64,000 bases of DNA from Pseudoxanthomonas sp. SE1 (lineage in GTDB: Bacteria; Pseudomonadota; Gammaproteobacteria; Xanthomonadales; Xanthomonadaceae). Location of the stretch: positions 3,587,001-3,651,000 of the forward strand of contig NZ_CP113783.1 of the NCBI RefSeq assembly GCF_029542205.1, read 5' to 3'. This document shows, in pieces, positions 1 through 7,842 of this stretch (positions within the stretch are counted from its first letter, which is position 1; the number at the start of each line of letters is the position of its first letter). Below the pieces are notes generated by a model, which saw only the letters and a list, made by a program, of their open reading frames with translations, was not told where the DNA came from and searched no databases. A program made the position numbers and the translations under genes.

Positions 1-1
1 G

Positions 2-1153
2 CCGCGCGAGCGGGTGGAGCGCGCACTGGGCTCGGGCGTGATCGTCGATGCCACCCGCGGCTACGTGCTGACCAACCACCATGTGGTGGAGAACGCCGAC
101 GGCGTGTCGGTCACGCTGAGCGACGGCCGCCAGGTGGAAGCCGAGTTCATCGGTTCCGACCCGGATACCGACATCGCGTTGATCCGCATCCCCACCCAGG
201 GCCTGACGGCGGTGCCGATGGCGAACAGCGACCAGCTGCAGGTCGGCGACTTCGTGGTGGCGATGGGCAACCCCTACGGCCTGGGCCAGACGGTCACCTC
301 GGGCATCGTGTCGGCGGTGGGCCGCAGCGGCATCCCGGTGGCCGGCTACCAGAACTTCATCCAGACCGACGCCTCGATCAACCCCGGCAACTCCGGCGGC
401 GCATTGGTCGACCTGCAGGGCCGGCTGGTGGGCATCAACACCGCCAGCTTCAATCCGCGCGGCAGCATGGCCGGCAACATCGGCCTGGGCTTCGCGATCC
501 CGATCAACATGGCGCGCGGGATCATGGACCAGCTGATCGCCAACGACGGCGTGGTGCGCCGGGGCACGTTCGGGGTGGAATCGCAGGACGTGGACGAACG
601 CGTCGCCCGGGGCCTGGGCCTGGACGCCCCGCGTGGCGCGCTGCTCACGCGCGTGTATGCGGGCTCGGCCGCCGCCGCCGCGGGCCTGCAGCCCGGCGAC
701 GTGGTGCTGGCCGCCAACGGCCAGCGCATCGACAACCGCGCCGCGCTGCACAACTTCGAAGGCCTGCAGCCGGTGGGCGCGCGCGTGGCGCTGGAGGTAC
801 GCCGCGACGGCAAGCCACTGCAACTCGACGTGGCGTTGAAGGAAGGCGTGCGCAGTGCGGAAGGCGCCACCCTGGACGCACGCCTGACCGGCGCCACGCT
901 GAAGGAACTGGACGAATCCGCACGCCAGATACTGCGCAGCCAGGGCGCCAACGGTGGCGTGCAGGTCAGCAACGTGACGCGCAACAGCCGCGCGTGGAAC
1001 AGCGGGCTGCGCCCGGGCGACATCATCGTGGCGGGCAGCAGCGGCGAATTCGGCGACCTGCCCAGCTTCCGCGCCAGCTTCGAACGCAAGCCGGAGCAGC
1101 TGGTGTTGCAGATCCTGCGCGGGCGCGGCACCGGCCGCCTGCTGATGCGGTAA
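2..1153 (+). CDS. degQ: DegP/DegQ-family periplasmic serine endoprotease (5' end cut by window)
   Basis: Trypsin-like HtrA protease that degrades or holds misfolded envelope proteins in the periplasm. The reading frame is open from base 2, so the signal peptide and N-terminus lie outside the window. The catalytic triad is visible: His in TNHHVV, Asp in DPDTDIALI and Ser in NPGNSGGAL. Two PDZ-type regions follow (roughly the GVESQDVDERVA... block and the C-terminal block ending at GRLLMR), as in DegP/DegQ rather than single-PDZ DegS. The DegP versus DegQ choice cannot be settled without the N-terminal Q-linker. An imperfect hairpin follows the stop. Confidence 0.9.
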   Translation, partial: PRERVERALGSGVIVDATRGYVLTNHHVVENADGVSVTLSDGRQVEAEFIGSDPDTDIALIRIPTQGLTAVPMANSDQLQVGDFVVAMGNPYGLGQTVTSGIVSAVGRSGIPVAGYQNFIQTDASINPGNSGGALVDLQGRLVGINTASFNPRGSMAGNIGLGFAIPINMARGIMDQLIANDGVVRRGTFGVESQDVDERVARGLGLDAPRGALLTRVYAGSAAAAAGLQPGDVVLAANGQRIDNRAALHNFEGLQPVGARVALEVRRDGKPLQLDVALKEGVRSAEGATLDARLTGATLKELDESARQILRSQGANGGVQVSNVTRNSRAWNSGLRPGDIIVAGSSGEFGDLPSFRASFERKPEQLVLQILRGRGTGRLLMR

Positions 1154-1161
1154 TGCGCGGT

Positions 1162-1195
1162 GGCGGTGTGCGGGCATAACAGCCCGTTCACCGCC
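1162..1195 (+). terminator. Hairpin after degQ-like gene
   Basis: GGCGGTG pairs with CACCGCC, and an inner GGGC pairs with GCCC around a short loop. There is no T-run, so it may be a weak terminator or an mRNA-stabilising stem-loop. Confidence 0.35.
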
Positions 1196-1237
1196 GTGCA
1201 TTAGAGTGGCCCCATCCCCCGTCCACAGGAGCCCACC

Positions 1238-1606
1238 ATGACCATGCCCACCAATACCGATGCGCTGAAGTCCAACCTGGGCGAAGCCGGTTCGCACTTG
1301 GCGTCGGCCGCCGCAGCGGCCGGCGAAGCGATCAAGGGTGCCGCCAGCGCCGCGGGCGACGAACTTCGCCTGGGCAAGGCCAACGTGAAATCGGAACTGG
1401 CCGACACCGCGCTGTCCGGCATCGCCGCTGCCGAAGCCGGCGGTGGCGCCGCGCGTGAGCAGGTGGACGCGCTGATGGACAAGGGCCGCGACCTGATCGA
1501 CAGCGCCGCCGACCTGATCCGCGAGCGCCCGCTCGCTTCGTTCGGCGTGGCCTTCGCGGCCGGCTGGATCATCGCCAAGCTGGCGCGCAGCGGCGGCGAC
1601 AAGTAA
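1238..1606 (+). CDS. ElaB/YqjD-type DUF883 membrane-anchored protein
   Basis: Small protein of 122 residues with a long Ala/Gly/Glu-rich amphipathic helix region and a single C-terminal membrane anchor (LASFGVAFAAGWIIAKLA) preceded by RERP, the typical DUF883 C-terminus. E. coli ElaB/YqjD bind ribosomes and sit in the inner membrane in stationary phase; whether that applies here is inference. A CAGGAG ribosome site precedes the ATG. It heads a compact cluster with the next two genes, the same neighbourhood logic as yqjD-yqjE-yqjK in enterics. Confidence 0.75.
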   Translation: MTMPTNTDALKSNLGEAGSHLASAAAAAGEAIKGAASAAGDELRLGKANVKSELADTALSGIAAAEAGGGAAREQVDALMDKGRDLIDSAADLIRERPLASFGVAFAAGWIIAKLARSGGDK

Positions 1607-1615
1607 GCCGACCGC

Positions 1616-2122
1616 GTGAGCGACGCGCCCCGCGAGTCCGAAGCCGGTGCATCCGGCGACACGCCGCCACCGGATTTCGCCGACAGCCTGAAGCAGGTCG
1701 GCGCGGCCGGGCGTGCCGCGTACGGTTCCGCGAAAGACGCCGGCCGCGCGTTCCGTGGACTGGTATCGGCCGACTTCGCGCTGGCGCGCAGCGCCTTCGG
1801 CCGCGCGCTGGCATGGGCCTGCGTGGCGATCGTGTTCGGTGCCTCGGCCTGGTTGCTGGTCACCGGTGCGCTGATCGCGCTGATGCAGCGCTTCGGATTC
1901 TCCTGGCTGCAGGCGCTGTCGCTGGCGGCCTTCATCAGCCTGGCCATGACCGCGTTCGCGGCGTGGAAGGTAGGCCGCTACTTCGACTACACCGGCATGC
2001 ACGCCACCCGTCGCCAGTTGGCGAAGCTGGGGCTGTTCGACGAGGACGACGTGGTCGACGACGAGCCGCCCGCCGCCGGCACCGCGCACGACCCGCGCGC
2101 GGGCGACCACGGAGGCGCGTGA
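1616..2122 (+). CDS. YqjE-like phage-holin superfamily protein (DUF1469)
   Basis: Membrane protein of 168 residues starting at GTG. A hydrophilic N-terminal 60 residues is followed by two transmembrane hairpin segments (WACVAIVFGASAWLLVTGAL and LQALSLAAFISLAMTAFAAW) and an acidic tail, the pattern of the YqjE/holin-superfamily III proteins. It lies 9 bp after the DUF883 gene and its TGA overlaps the next ATG, so the three are probably co-translated. Biochemical role is unknown. Confidence 0.7.
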   Translation: MSDAPRESEAGASGDTPPPDFADSLKQVGAAGRAAYGSAKDAGRAFRGLVSADFALARSAFGRALAWACVAIVFGASAWLLVTGALIALMQRFGFSWLQALSLAAFISLAMTAFAAWKVGRYFDYTGMHATRRQLAKLGLFDEDDVVDDEPPAAGTAHDPRAGDHGGA

Positions 2123-2550
2123 TGCGGTTCGAGAAACTCCTGCAGCATGTGCAGCGCGCCGAGCATCGGGTCGAGTCGCGCGCGCTCCGCGCGGAATCGC
2201 AATGGGCGGCACTCAAGCAGGCGTGGCGCGACGGCTGGACACCGGGCCGCATCGTCATCGCCGGCGTGGTGAGCGGCTTCCTGGTGGGCCGCGCCGAACC
2301 CCTGCGCACGCTGACCGGCGCGCGCTGGATGCAGATGTTCACCGCCGTTTCCAGCTTCCTCGCCACCGCGCAGGCGGCCGCCGCCGCCGACACCGCCGAG
2401 CAGGCCGCCGACACGGCGCAGGACGCGCAGCAACAGGCCGAGGGCCTGGCCGACGACGAACCGATGGTGGACGAGGCGTTCGACGAGGATGAGATCGTGG
2501 TGACCGCGCCGCGTCCGGCTGAAGCGGCTACGGAGTTGTCCGAGCGCTGA
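2122..2550 (+). CDS. YqjK-position conserved hypothetical membrane-associated protein
   Basis: Predicted 142-residue protein starting at the ATG that overlaps the stop of the preceding gene by one base. The N-terminus is charged and helical, a weak hydrophobic segment follows (IVIAGVVSGFLVGRA), then an Ala-rich coiled-coil-like stretch rich in ADTA and AQDA, and a strongly acidic tail. Order and character match the third gene of yqjD-yqjE-yqjK-like clusters. No enzymatic motif was seen. Confidence 0.6.
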   Translation: MRFEKLLQHVQRAEHRVESRALRAESQWAALKQAWRDGWTPGRIVIAGVVSGFLVGRAEPLRTLTGARWMQMFTAVSSFLATAQAAAAADTAEQAADTAQDAQQQAEGLADDEPMVDEAFDEDEIVVTAPRPAEAATELSER

Positions 2551-2574
2551 GGTGTCTGCACGTTTGCGGGCGTT

Positions 2575-2722
2575 TGTAGGAGCGACGTGAGTCGCGACCG
2601 CAGAAGGAAGCTGCCCGGGAGCCCCACTGCCAGGTCGTGCCCAGCGGCCCGGGGTCGATTCCGGCCACGTCAGGCGCGAGGGCGGCTTGATTCGTGCGGT
2701 CGCGACTCACGTCGCTCCTACA
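2575..2722. repeat. Paired GTAGGAGCGACG repeat (148-bp unit)
   Basis: An outer copy TGTAGGAGCGACGTGAGTCG (2575-2602) faces its reverse complement at 2694-2722. The ends can pair; the interior of about 90 bp is unlike the interiors of the other units in this window although the unit length is the same. It resembles REP/BIME-type palindromes common in Xanthomonadaceae. Confidence 0.8.
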
Positions 2723-2840
2723 GGAGGCATTGCACAATCGCGCATCCACCCTGGCGGCAGACTGCCCATGACGACATCCGCTCCACCCGACGCATCCGCC
2801 GCCCCCCGTACCCCCGCCGCGCCCACGCGCCTCCACGCCG

Positions 2841-3860
2841 ATGCTCGTGCTGGCCACGCTGGCCGTGGGCTACACGCTATGGGCCGCGCAGGAGGTGTTG
2901 CTGCCGGTGCTGCTGGCCATGTTCTTCGCCCTGGTCGGCAACCCGATCATCCGCGTGCTGCGCCGGGTCTACGTGCCTCGCTCCCTGGGCGCACTGGTCG
3001 TGCTGCTCGGCGGCATGGCCGCGACCGGACTGCTGGCGCACAAGATGCTGCCTTCGGCGATGGAATGGGCACAGCAGGCCCCGCGCGAGATGCGCCAGCT
3101 CGCACCCAAGCTGCGCGAACTGACCAAGCCAGTGCAGGACGCCAACAAGGCGGCGGAGAACTTCGCCCGTGCCGCCGGCGGACAGACCGGCAGGCAACCG
3201 CAGGTGGTGCACACCGCACCGCAGGACGAGCCCTACCGCAAGCTGCTGGCCACGCCGCGTTTCCTCGCCTCGTTGCTGGCGGTGGTGCTGCTGACGTTCT
3301 TCTTCATGGTCTATGGCGAGAACCTGCAACGCAACGCGATAGCGCTGTTGCCGGGGCGGCAGCAGAAGAAGTTCACGGTGGACATCCTCCATTCCATCGA
3401 GCGCGAGGTATCGCGCTACGTGCTGACCATCAGCGTCATCAACACCGTGGTGGGCCTGGTGTTCGCCGGCGTGCTCTACCTGCTGGGGCTGCCACTGGCC
3501 GAGGCACTGCTGTGGGGCACGATGGCGGCGCTGTTGAACTTCGCACCCTACGTGGGCCCGCTGATCGGGATCGTGGCGATGCTGCTGGTGGGGTTCATCA
3601 GTTTCGAGGAACCGTTCCAGTCGATGCTGCCGGCGGTCGCCTACCTGGTGCTGCATACCATCGAGGGGCAGATCGTCACGCCGATCATCCTGGGCCGGCG
3701 GATGGCGCTGTCGCCCCTGGTGCTGATCCTGGCGCTGATGCTGTTCGGCTGGCTGTGGGGGATCATCGGGCTGCTGCTGGCGGTGCCGCTGCTGGTGTGC
3801 GTGAAGCTGGTGCTGGCGCGGGTGGAAGGGATGGAAGGGTGGGCGCGGCTGCTGGAGTGA
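2841..3860 (+). CDS. AI-2E family (PerM-like) membrane permease
   Basis: Polytopic inner-membrane protein of 339 residues with the family pattern: an N-terminal pair of helices, a hydrophilic loop at about 80-135, and a C-terminal set of helices including the YLVLHTIEGQIVTPIILGRR block that is a hallmark of AI-2E/PerM proteins. Substrate is uncertain; family members include autoinducer-2 exporters and Na+/H+ antiporters. The first in-frame ATG lacks a ribosome site. A better-placed ATG at 2768 is in another frame (see findings), so the true N-terminus is uncertain. Confidence 0.8.
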   Translation: MLVLATLAVGYTLWAAQEVLLPVLLAMFFALVGNPIIRVLRRVYVPRSLGALVVLLGGMAATGLLAHKMLPSAMEWAQQAPREMRQLAPKLRELTKPVQDANKAAENFARAAGGQTGRQPQVVHTAPQDEPYRKLLATPRFLASLLAVVLLTFFFMVYGENLQRNAIALLPGRQQKKFTVDILHSIEREVSRYVLTISVINTVVGLVFAGVLYLLGLPLAEALLWGTMAALLNFAPYVGPLIGIVAMLLVGFISFEEPFQSMLPAVAYLVLHTIEGQIVTPIILGRRMALSPLVLILALMLFGWLWGIIGLLLAVPLLVCVKLVLARVEGMEGWARLLE

Positions 3861-3889
3861 TTGCGCTGCCTTCGACTTCGAGGCTTTGA

Positions 3890-4683
3890 GCCCCTCTCCC
3901 GGCGGGAGAGGGGTTGGGGTGAGGGGCAACGAAGCCCGTGCCATCGATCTGCCTTGGTGGCCGCCACGTCCGCTTGAGCTTCTGCTTAAGGGCCTGGCGG
4001 GATGGGTCTTCTTTTCCTTCCTTATGGTGCCGCTCGCCGCGGGGGCGTCCTTTCTTTGCTTGTGCAAAGAAAGGACCAAAGAAACACACCCCAGGCGGCG
4101 CGCCCTCCGCGCTGCGCGCTCCGGGTCCGCGAGCGGGCCGGGAATTTCCGTAAGGCACATCCCTGTGCCATACGGAAACGCCGCCCATCCCGGGCGGCGC
4201 CCTTCGGGTTTTACCCGGCCCACTCGCCGTGCCTCATGGGGGCCTAAAGACAACACAAACAGCAAAAGAGCACGCGTCGAACCTTCAGGGACTGCTCTTG
4301 GGGGCCCCTGAGGTCCGGCAATCACGGCGGGACAAACCCGCAGGGCGGCGCACAGGTCGTGCGCCGTTTTCGTATGGACCAGGATGGCCCTTACGAAAAT
4401 TCCCGCCGGGACTGCGCACCCGCCGCACAGCGGCGGGCGGACCGCCGGGAGGTGTTTCTTTTGCCTGCTTTTCTTTGCACAAGCAAAGAAGTGCTCTTCA
4501 ACAGCCAAATGGCTGGTCAAAGTAGGGCCCCCGCGGCGAGCGGCACCATGCGTCAAAAGAAGACGGCCGATCCCGCAAGGCCATCGAGAAAGCCATCGCG
4601 GGCCTGGTGGACCGCCGTGACCGAGGGAGAAGCGGGCTTCGTTGCCCCTCGCCCCAACCCCTCTCCCGCAGGGAGAGGGGCTC
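3890..4683. repeat. Two inverted copies of a ~390-bp multi-hairpin dispersed element
   Basis: This 870-bp gene-free stretch (3861-4733) is almost entirely two copies of one element facing each other. Copy 1 (about 3890-4262) is on the minus strand and copy 2 (about 4292-4683) on the plus strand. The outer ends are GCCCCTCTCCC and GGGAGAGGGG stem-loops. Inside are four hairpins: GC stem A (4180-4198 and 4347-4365), long stem B (4144-4178 and about 4366-4400), stem C (4103-4125 and 4419-4437) and an AT-rich stem around TTTGCACAAGCAAA. Stem sequences differ between copies but still pair. Short ORFs inside are artefacts of the repeat. Confidence 0.85.
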
Positions 4684-4733
4684 GTACCGCGCCGGGTGAA
4701 GGTGGGTGCGGTGCCGCGTGTAAAATCGGCCCG

Positions 4734-5474
4734 ATGAGCTTCCCCGTCCGCGCCATCACCCTCGATCTCGACGACACCCTCTGGCCGTTCGCCCCCATCG
4801 GCGCCCGGATCGAGCGCGTCCTCGACGACTGGCTGCGCCAGCACAGCCCCGCCACCGCGGCGATGTTCCCGGTCGAGCGCATGCGCGCCGTGCGCGAACA
4901 GGTCTTCGCCGCCCACCCCCAGCACAAGCACGACCTCAGCATCCTGCGCCGGATGACGCTGGAACACGCGCTGCGCGAGAGCGGCGCCGACATGACCCTG
5001 CTCGATCCCGCATACGAAATCTTCTACGCCGCCCGCAACCAGGTGGAGTACTACCCGGATGCCTTCGCCGCACTGGAACGCATCGCCGCCCGCCTGCCGG
5101 TCGCGGCGGTGACCAACGGCAACGCCGACCTGCAGCGGATCGGCCTCGACCATCTGTTCGTCCACAAGATCCACTCGCGCGAGCACGGTGCCGCCAAGCC
5201 CGAGGCCAGCATCTTCCACGCGGCCTGCGACCTGCTCGGCGTGCCGCCGGGCGACGTACTGCACGTCGGCGACCATATCGAGATGGATGTCGTGGGCGCG
5301 GTGAACGCCGGGCTGCGCAGCTGCTGGATCAACCGCCCGGAAGACCACGGCGGGCGGCCGCAGCACTGGCCGCACGATGCCCTGCGCCCCGACCTGGAAT
5401 TCGCCACCCTCACCGCGCTGGCCGACTGGCTGGACGCCCACCCCGACTTCGCCACGGAACACGCCGCCGCATGA
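4734..5474 (+). CDS. HAD-superfamily hydrolase (YjjG/HAD-IA type)
   Basis: Predicted cytosolic phosphatase of 246 residues. HAD motif I is LDLDDTLW near residues 10-17 (both Asp present), motif II is AVTNGN, motif III is the Lys in HGAAKPEASIF, and motif IV is HVGDHIEMDV. A helical cap domain lies between motifs I and II, giving subclass IA. Relatives include nucleotidase YjjG and pyrimidine-salvage phosphatases, but the substrate cannot be read from sequence. The start was chosen because homology begins directly at MSFPVRAITLDLDDT; the upstream open frame is repeat. The stop overlaps the next start (ATGA). Confidence 0.85.
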   Translation: MSFPVRAITLDLDDTLWPFAPIGARIERVLDDWLRQHSPATAAMFPVERMRAVREQVFAAHPQHKHDLSILRRMTLEHALRESGADMTLLDPAYEIFYAARNQVEYYPDAFAALERIAARLPVAAVTNGNADLQRIGLDHLFVHKIHSREHGAAKPEASIFHAACDLLGVPPGDVLHVGDHIEMDVVGAVNAGLRSCWINRPEDHGGRPQHWPHDALRPDLEFATLTALADWLDAHPDFATEHAAA

Positions 5475-6841
5475 GCGCTGCCCTCGCCTATACCGACTCT
5501 TCCGCCAATGCCCGTCCGCTGCATGTACTGGAACGCACGCAGCTGGCCGCGTGGCGTGCCACGCAGTCGCCTTCGGTAAACGCATGGCTGGACGCACAGA
5601 ACTTCACCGCCGCGGCTGGATCGCTGCTCGCGCTGCCGGGCGAACAGGGCCTGGCTGGCGCAGTGATCGGCATCGGCGACGCGCTGGATCCGTATGCATA
5701 CGCGCATGCCCCGTTCGGCCTGCCGGCGGGCGACTGGGAGATCGCGGGCGAGCTGTCTGCCGATGCTCGCACCGCGCTGCAGCTCGGCTGGGGCCTGGGC
5801 AGCTACAGGTTCGACCGCTACAAGCAGCCGCCGCGCAAACCCGCGCGCCTGGTGCTGCCGCAGGCCGATGCCGAAGCGCTCGACCTGCTGGCCGCCAGCC
5901 TGCAGGTGCGCGACCTGGTCAACACGCCCACCGAGCACATGGGCCCGGACGATCTGGAAGCCGCGGTGCGCGAGCTAGCCACCACGCACGGCGCGCTGGT
6001 GGAGGTGGTCGCCGGTGATGCGTTGCTGACGCAGAACTTCCCCGCCATCCATGCGGTGGGTCGTGCCTCGCATCGCGCACCGCGGCTGATCGCGCTGCGC
6101 TGGGGCGACGCATCGCTGCCGCATGTCGCGCTGGTGGGCAAGGGCGTGTGCTTCGACACCGGCGGCCTGGACATCAAGCCGGCCGACGGCATGCGCAACA
6201 TGAAGAAGGACATGGGCGGCGCCGCGCACGCGATCGCGCTGGCCCGCCTGGTGATGGCGCGCAAGCTGCCGGTACGCCTGACCCTGCTGGTGCCTGCGGT
6301 GGAGAACAGCATCGGACCCAACGCCTTCCGCCCCGGCGAAGTGATCGCCACGCGCAAGGGCGTCAGCGTCGAGATCGACAACACCGATGCCGAAGGCCGC
6401 GTGATCCTGTGCGATGCGCTGACCTACGCCGGCGAGCAGGCGCCCGACCTGCTGCTGGACTTCGCCACGCTGACCGGCGCGGCCCGCATTGCGCTGGGCC
6501 CGGACCTGCCGGCGCTGTTCGCCAACGACGACAGCGTGGCCAACGACTGGATCGCCGCCGGCGAGCGCATGCGGGACCCGGTCTGGCGCATGCCGCTGTG
6601 GCGTCCGTACCTGCGCTACCTGACCAGCGGCATCGCCGACCTGGCCAATGCGGGCTCGCGCATGGCCGGCGCCGTCACCGCCGCGCTGTACCTGGAGCGC
6701 TTCGTGCCCGACGGGATGAAGTGGGCGCACCTGGACGTGTACGCGTGGAACGACAGCGACCGCGCCGGCCGCCCCGCCGGTGGCGAAGCCCTCGCGCTGC
6801 GCAGCGCGTACGCGATGCTGAAGGCGCGTTACGGCGGCTGA
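5471..6841 (+). CDS. M17 leucyl aminopeptidase family protein
   Basis: Cytosolic dizinc aminopeptidase of 456 residues. The catalytic C-terminal domain carries the M17 signatures GKGVCFDTGGLDIKP, MKKDMGGAA and NTDAEGRVILCDAL (the family motif NTDAEGRL with V for L), containing the metal ligands Lys, Asp and Glu and the bicarbonate-site Arg. The N-terminal domain is divergent, as in PepB-like members. It probably completes degradation of cytosolic peptides and overlaps the HAD gene by four bases, so the two are co-transcribed. The paired repeat begins 11 bp after the stop. Confidence 0.9.
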   Translation: MSAALAYTDSSANARPLHVLERTQLAAWRATQSPSVNAWLDAQNFTAAAGSLLALPGEQGLAGAVIGIGDALDPYAYAHAPFGLPAGDWEIAGELSADARTALQLGWGLGSYRFDRYKQPPRKPARLVLPQADAEALDLLAASLQVRDLVNTPTEHMGPDDLEAAVRELATTHGALVEVVAGDALLTQNFPAIHAVGRASHRAPRLIALRWGDASLPHVALVGKGVCFDTGGLDIKPADGMRNMKKDMGGAAHAIALARLVMARKLPVRLTLLVPAVENSIGPNAFRPGEVIATRKGVSVEIDNTDAEGRVILCDALTYAGEQAPDLLLDFATLTGAARIALGPDLPALFANDDSVANDWIAAGERMRDPVWRMPLWRPYLRYLTSGIADLANAGSRMAGAVTAALYLERFVPDGMKWAHLDVYAWNDSDRAGRPAGGEALALRSAYAMLKARYGG

Positions 6842-6851
6842 TCCTGCCTTC

Positions 6852-6998
6852 TGTAGGAGCGACGTAAGTCGCGACCGCACACCATCGGCGCTCCCGTTGT
6901 CGCGGATCACCGCGTAGTGCGCACGCAACGATTCGTGTCTATCGGATGGCTGCGTCGCGGTTCTGGGTCTGCGGTCGCGACTTACGTCGCTCCTACAG
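6852..6998. repeat. Paired GTAGGAGCGACG repeat (147-bp unit)
   Basis: Plus copy at 6852-6880 and inverted copy at 6970-6998. Both carry the variant GACGTAAGTC/GACTTACGTC at the centre, so the two ends of this unit match each other better than they match other units. It lies between convergent genes. Confidence 0.8.
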
Positions 6999-7016
6999 AA
7001 AGGCACGGCTGCGTGA

Positions 7017-7619
7017 TTACAACCAACCGCGCTGGCGCGCCAGGCGATAGGCCTCGATGCGGTTGGCGACACCGAGCTTGCCGATGGCTTCGGACAGATA
7101 GTTGCGTACCGTGCCCTGCGAGAGGTTGAGCTGCTTTGCGATGTCGCCGGCCGACTGCCCCTCGCCCGCCAGCCGCAGCACCTGCCGCTCGCGGTCGTTG
7201 AGCGGGTCGGCATCGGACCAGGCTTCCACCGCCAGCTGCGGATCGATCGCGCGTCCGCCACGATGCACCTTGCGCAGCGCCTCGGCGAGGTCCTCCGCTG
7301 GCGCATCCTTCAGCAGGTAACCCGAGACACCCGCATCCAGCGCGCGCCGCAGGAAGCCGCTGCGTGCGAACGTGGTGACGATGACCACCTTGCACGGCAG
7401 TTCCTGCCGCTGGATGCGCTGGGCCAGTTCCAGTCCGGTCAGGCCGGGCATTTCGATGTCGGTCACCAGCAGGTCGGGCTTGAGCCGTTGCAGTTCGCGC
7501 CATGCGGTCTCGCCATCGGCCGCGCTGCCTACGACGTCGATGTCGCTCTCCATGCCCAGCAGCGCGGTGAGTGCGCCGCGCACCATGGCCTGGTCTTCAG
7601 CTAGGAGCACGCGGATCAT
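7017..7619 (-). CDS. NarL/LuxR-family response regulator (DesR-like)
   Basis: Transcription factor of 200 residues. The receiver domain occupies about 1-120, with the acidic pair ED at 8-9, phospho-acceptor Asp54 in VTDIEMPG and a conserved Lys in LLKDAPAEDL. The C-terminal LuxR-type helix-turn-helix is DRERQVLRLAGEGQSAGDIAKQ followed by LSQGTVRNYLS. It should be phosphorylated by the neighbouring histidine kinase and act on the adjacent ABC transporter operon; a palindrome at 10813-10826 is a candidate site. Last gene of the minus-strand set. Confidence 0.9.
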   Translation of the reverse strand: MIRVLLAEDQAMVRGALTALLGMESDIDVVGSAADGETAWRELQRLKPDLLVTDIEMPGLTGLELAQRIQRQELPCKVVIVTTFARSGFLRRALDAGVSGYLLKDAPAEDLAEALRKVHRGGRAIDPQLAVEAWSDADPLNDRERQVLRLAGEGQSAGDIAKQLNLSQGTVRNYLSEAIGKLGVANRIEAYRLARQRGWL

Positions 7620-7694
7620 TTGAACGCCATCGCGGTAAGGTCGGTCGCCACGCTAGCAAATAACGTGCGCCTGGAGGGAGTGGGCACGGTTTCT

Positions 7695-7842
7695 TGTAGG
7701 AGCGACGTGAGTCGCGACCGCACGGCTTCAGCCGGTCGGTGCTGATCGAGATGACGGGGCCGCATGCATGCGGATGCGTCTTCATTTCACCACGATATCT
7801 CGCCGTTCAAGCCGTGCGGTCGCGACTCACGTCGCTCCTACA
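7695..7842. repeat. Paired GTAGGAGCGACG repeat (148-bp unit) overlapping the kinase 3' end
   Basis: Plus copy 7695-7722 and inverted copy 7814-7842, with the pairing extended inward by CGCACGGCTT/AAGCCGTGCG. The inverted copy contains the stop codon of the histidine kinase gene. Confidence 0.8.

Noticed and set aside
3938..4620. Short ORFs with translated FFACAKK or LCKERTKE signatures
   Set aside because: These are translations of the dispersed hairpin element in several frames, not independent genes.
2877..5597. A 906-codon minus-strand frame through the repeat island
   Set aside because: It crosses two inverted repeat copies and lies opposite three well-supported genes.
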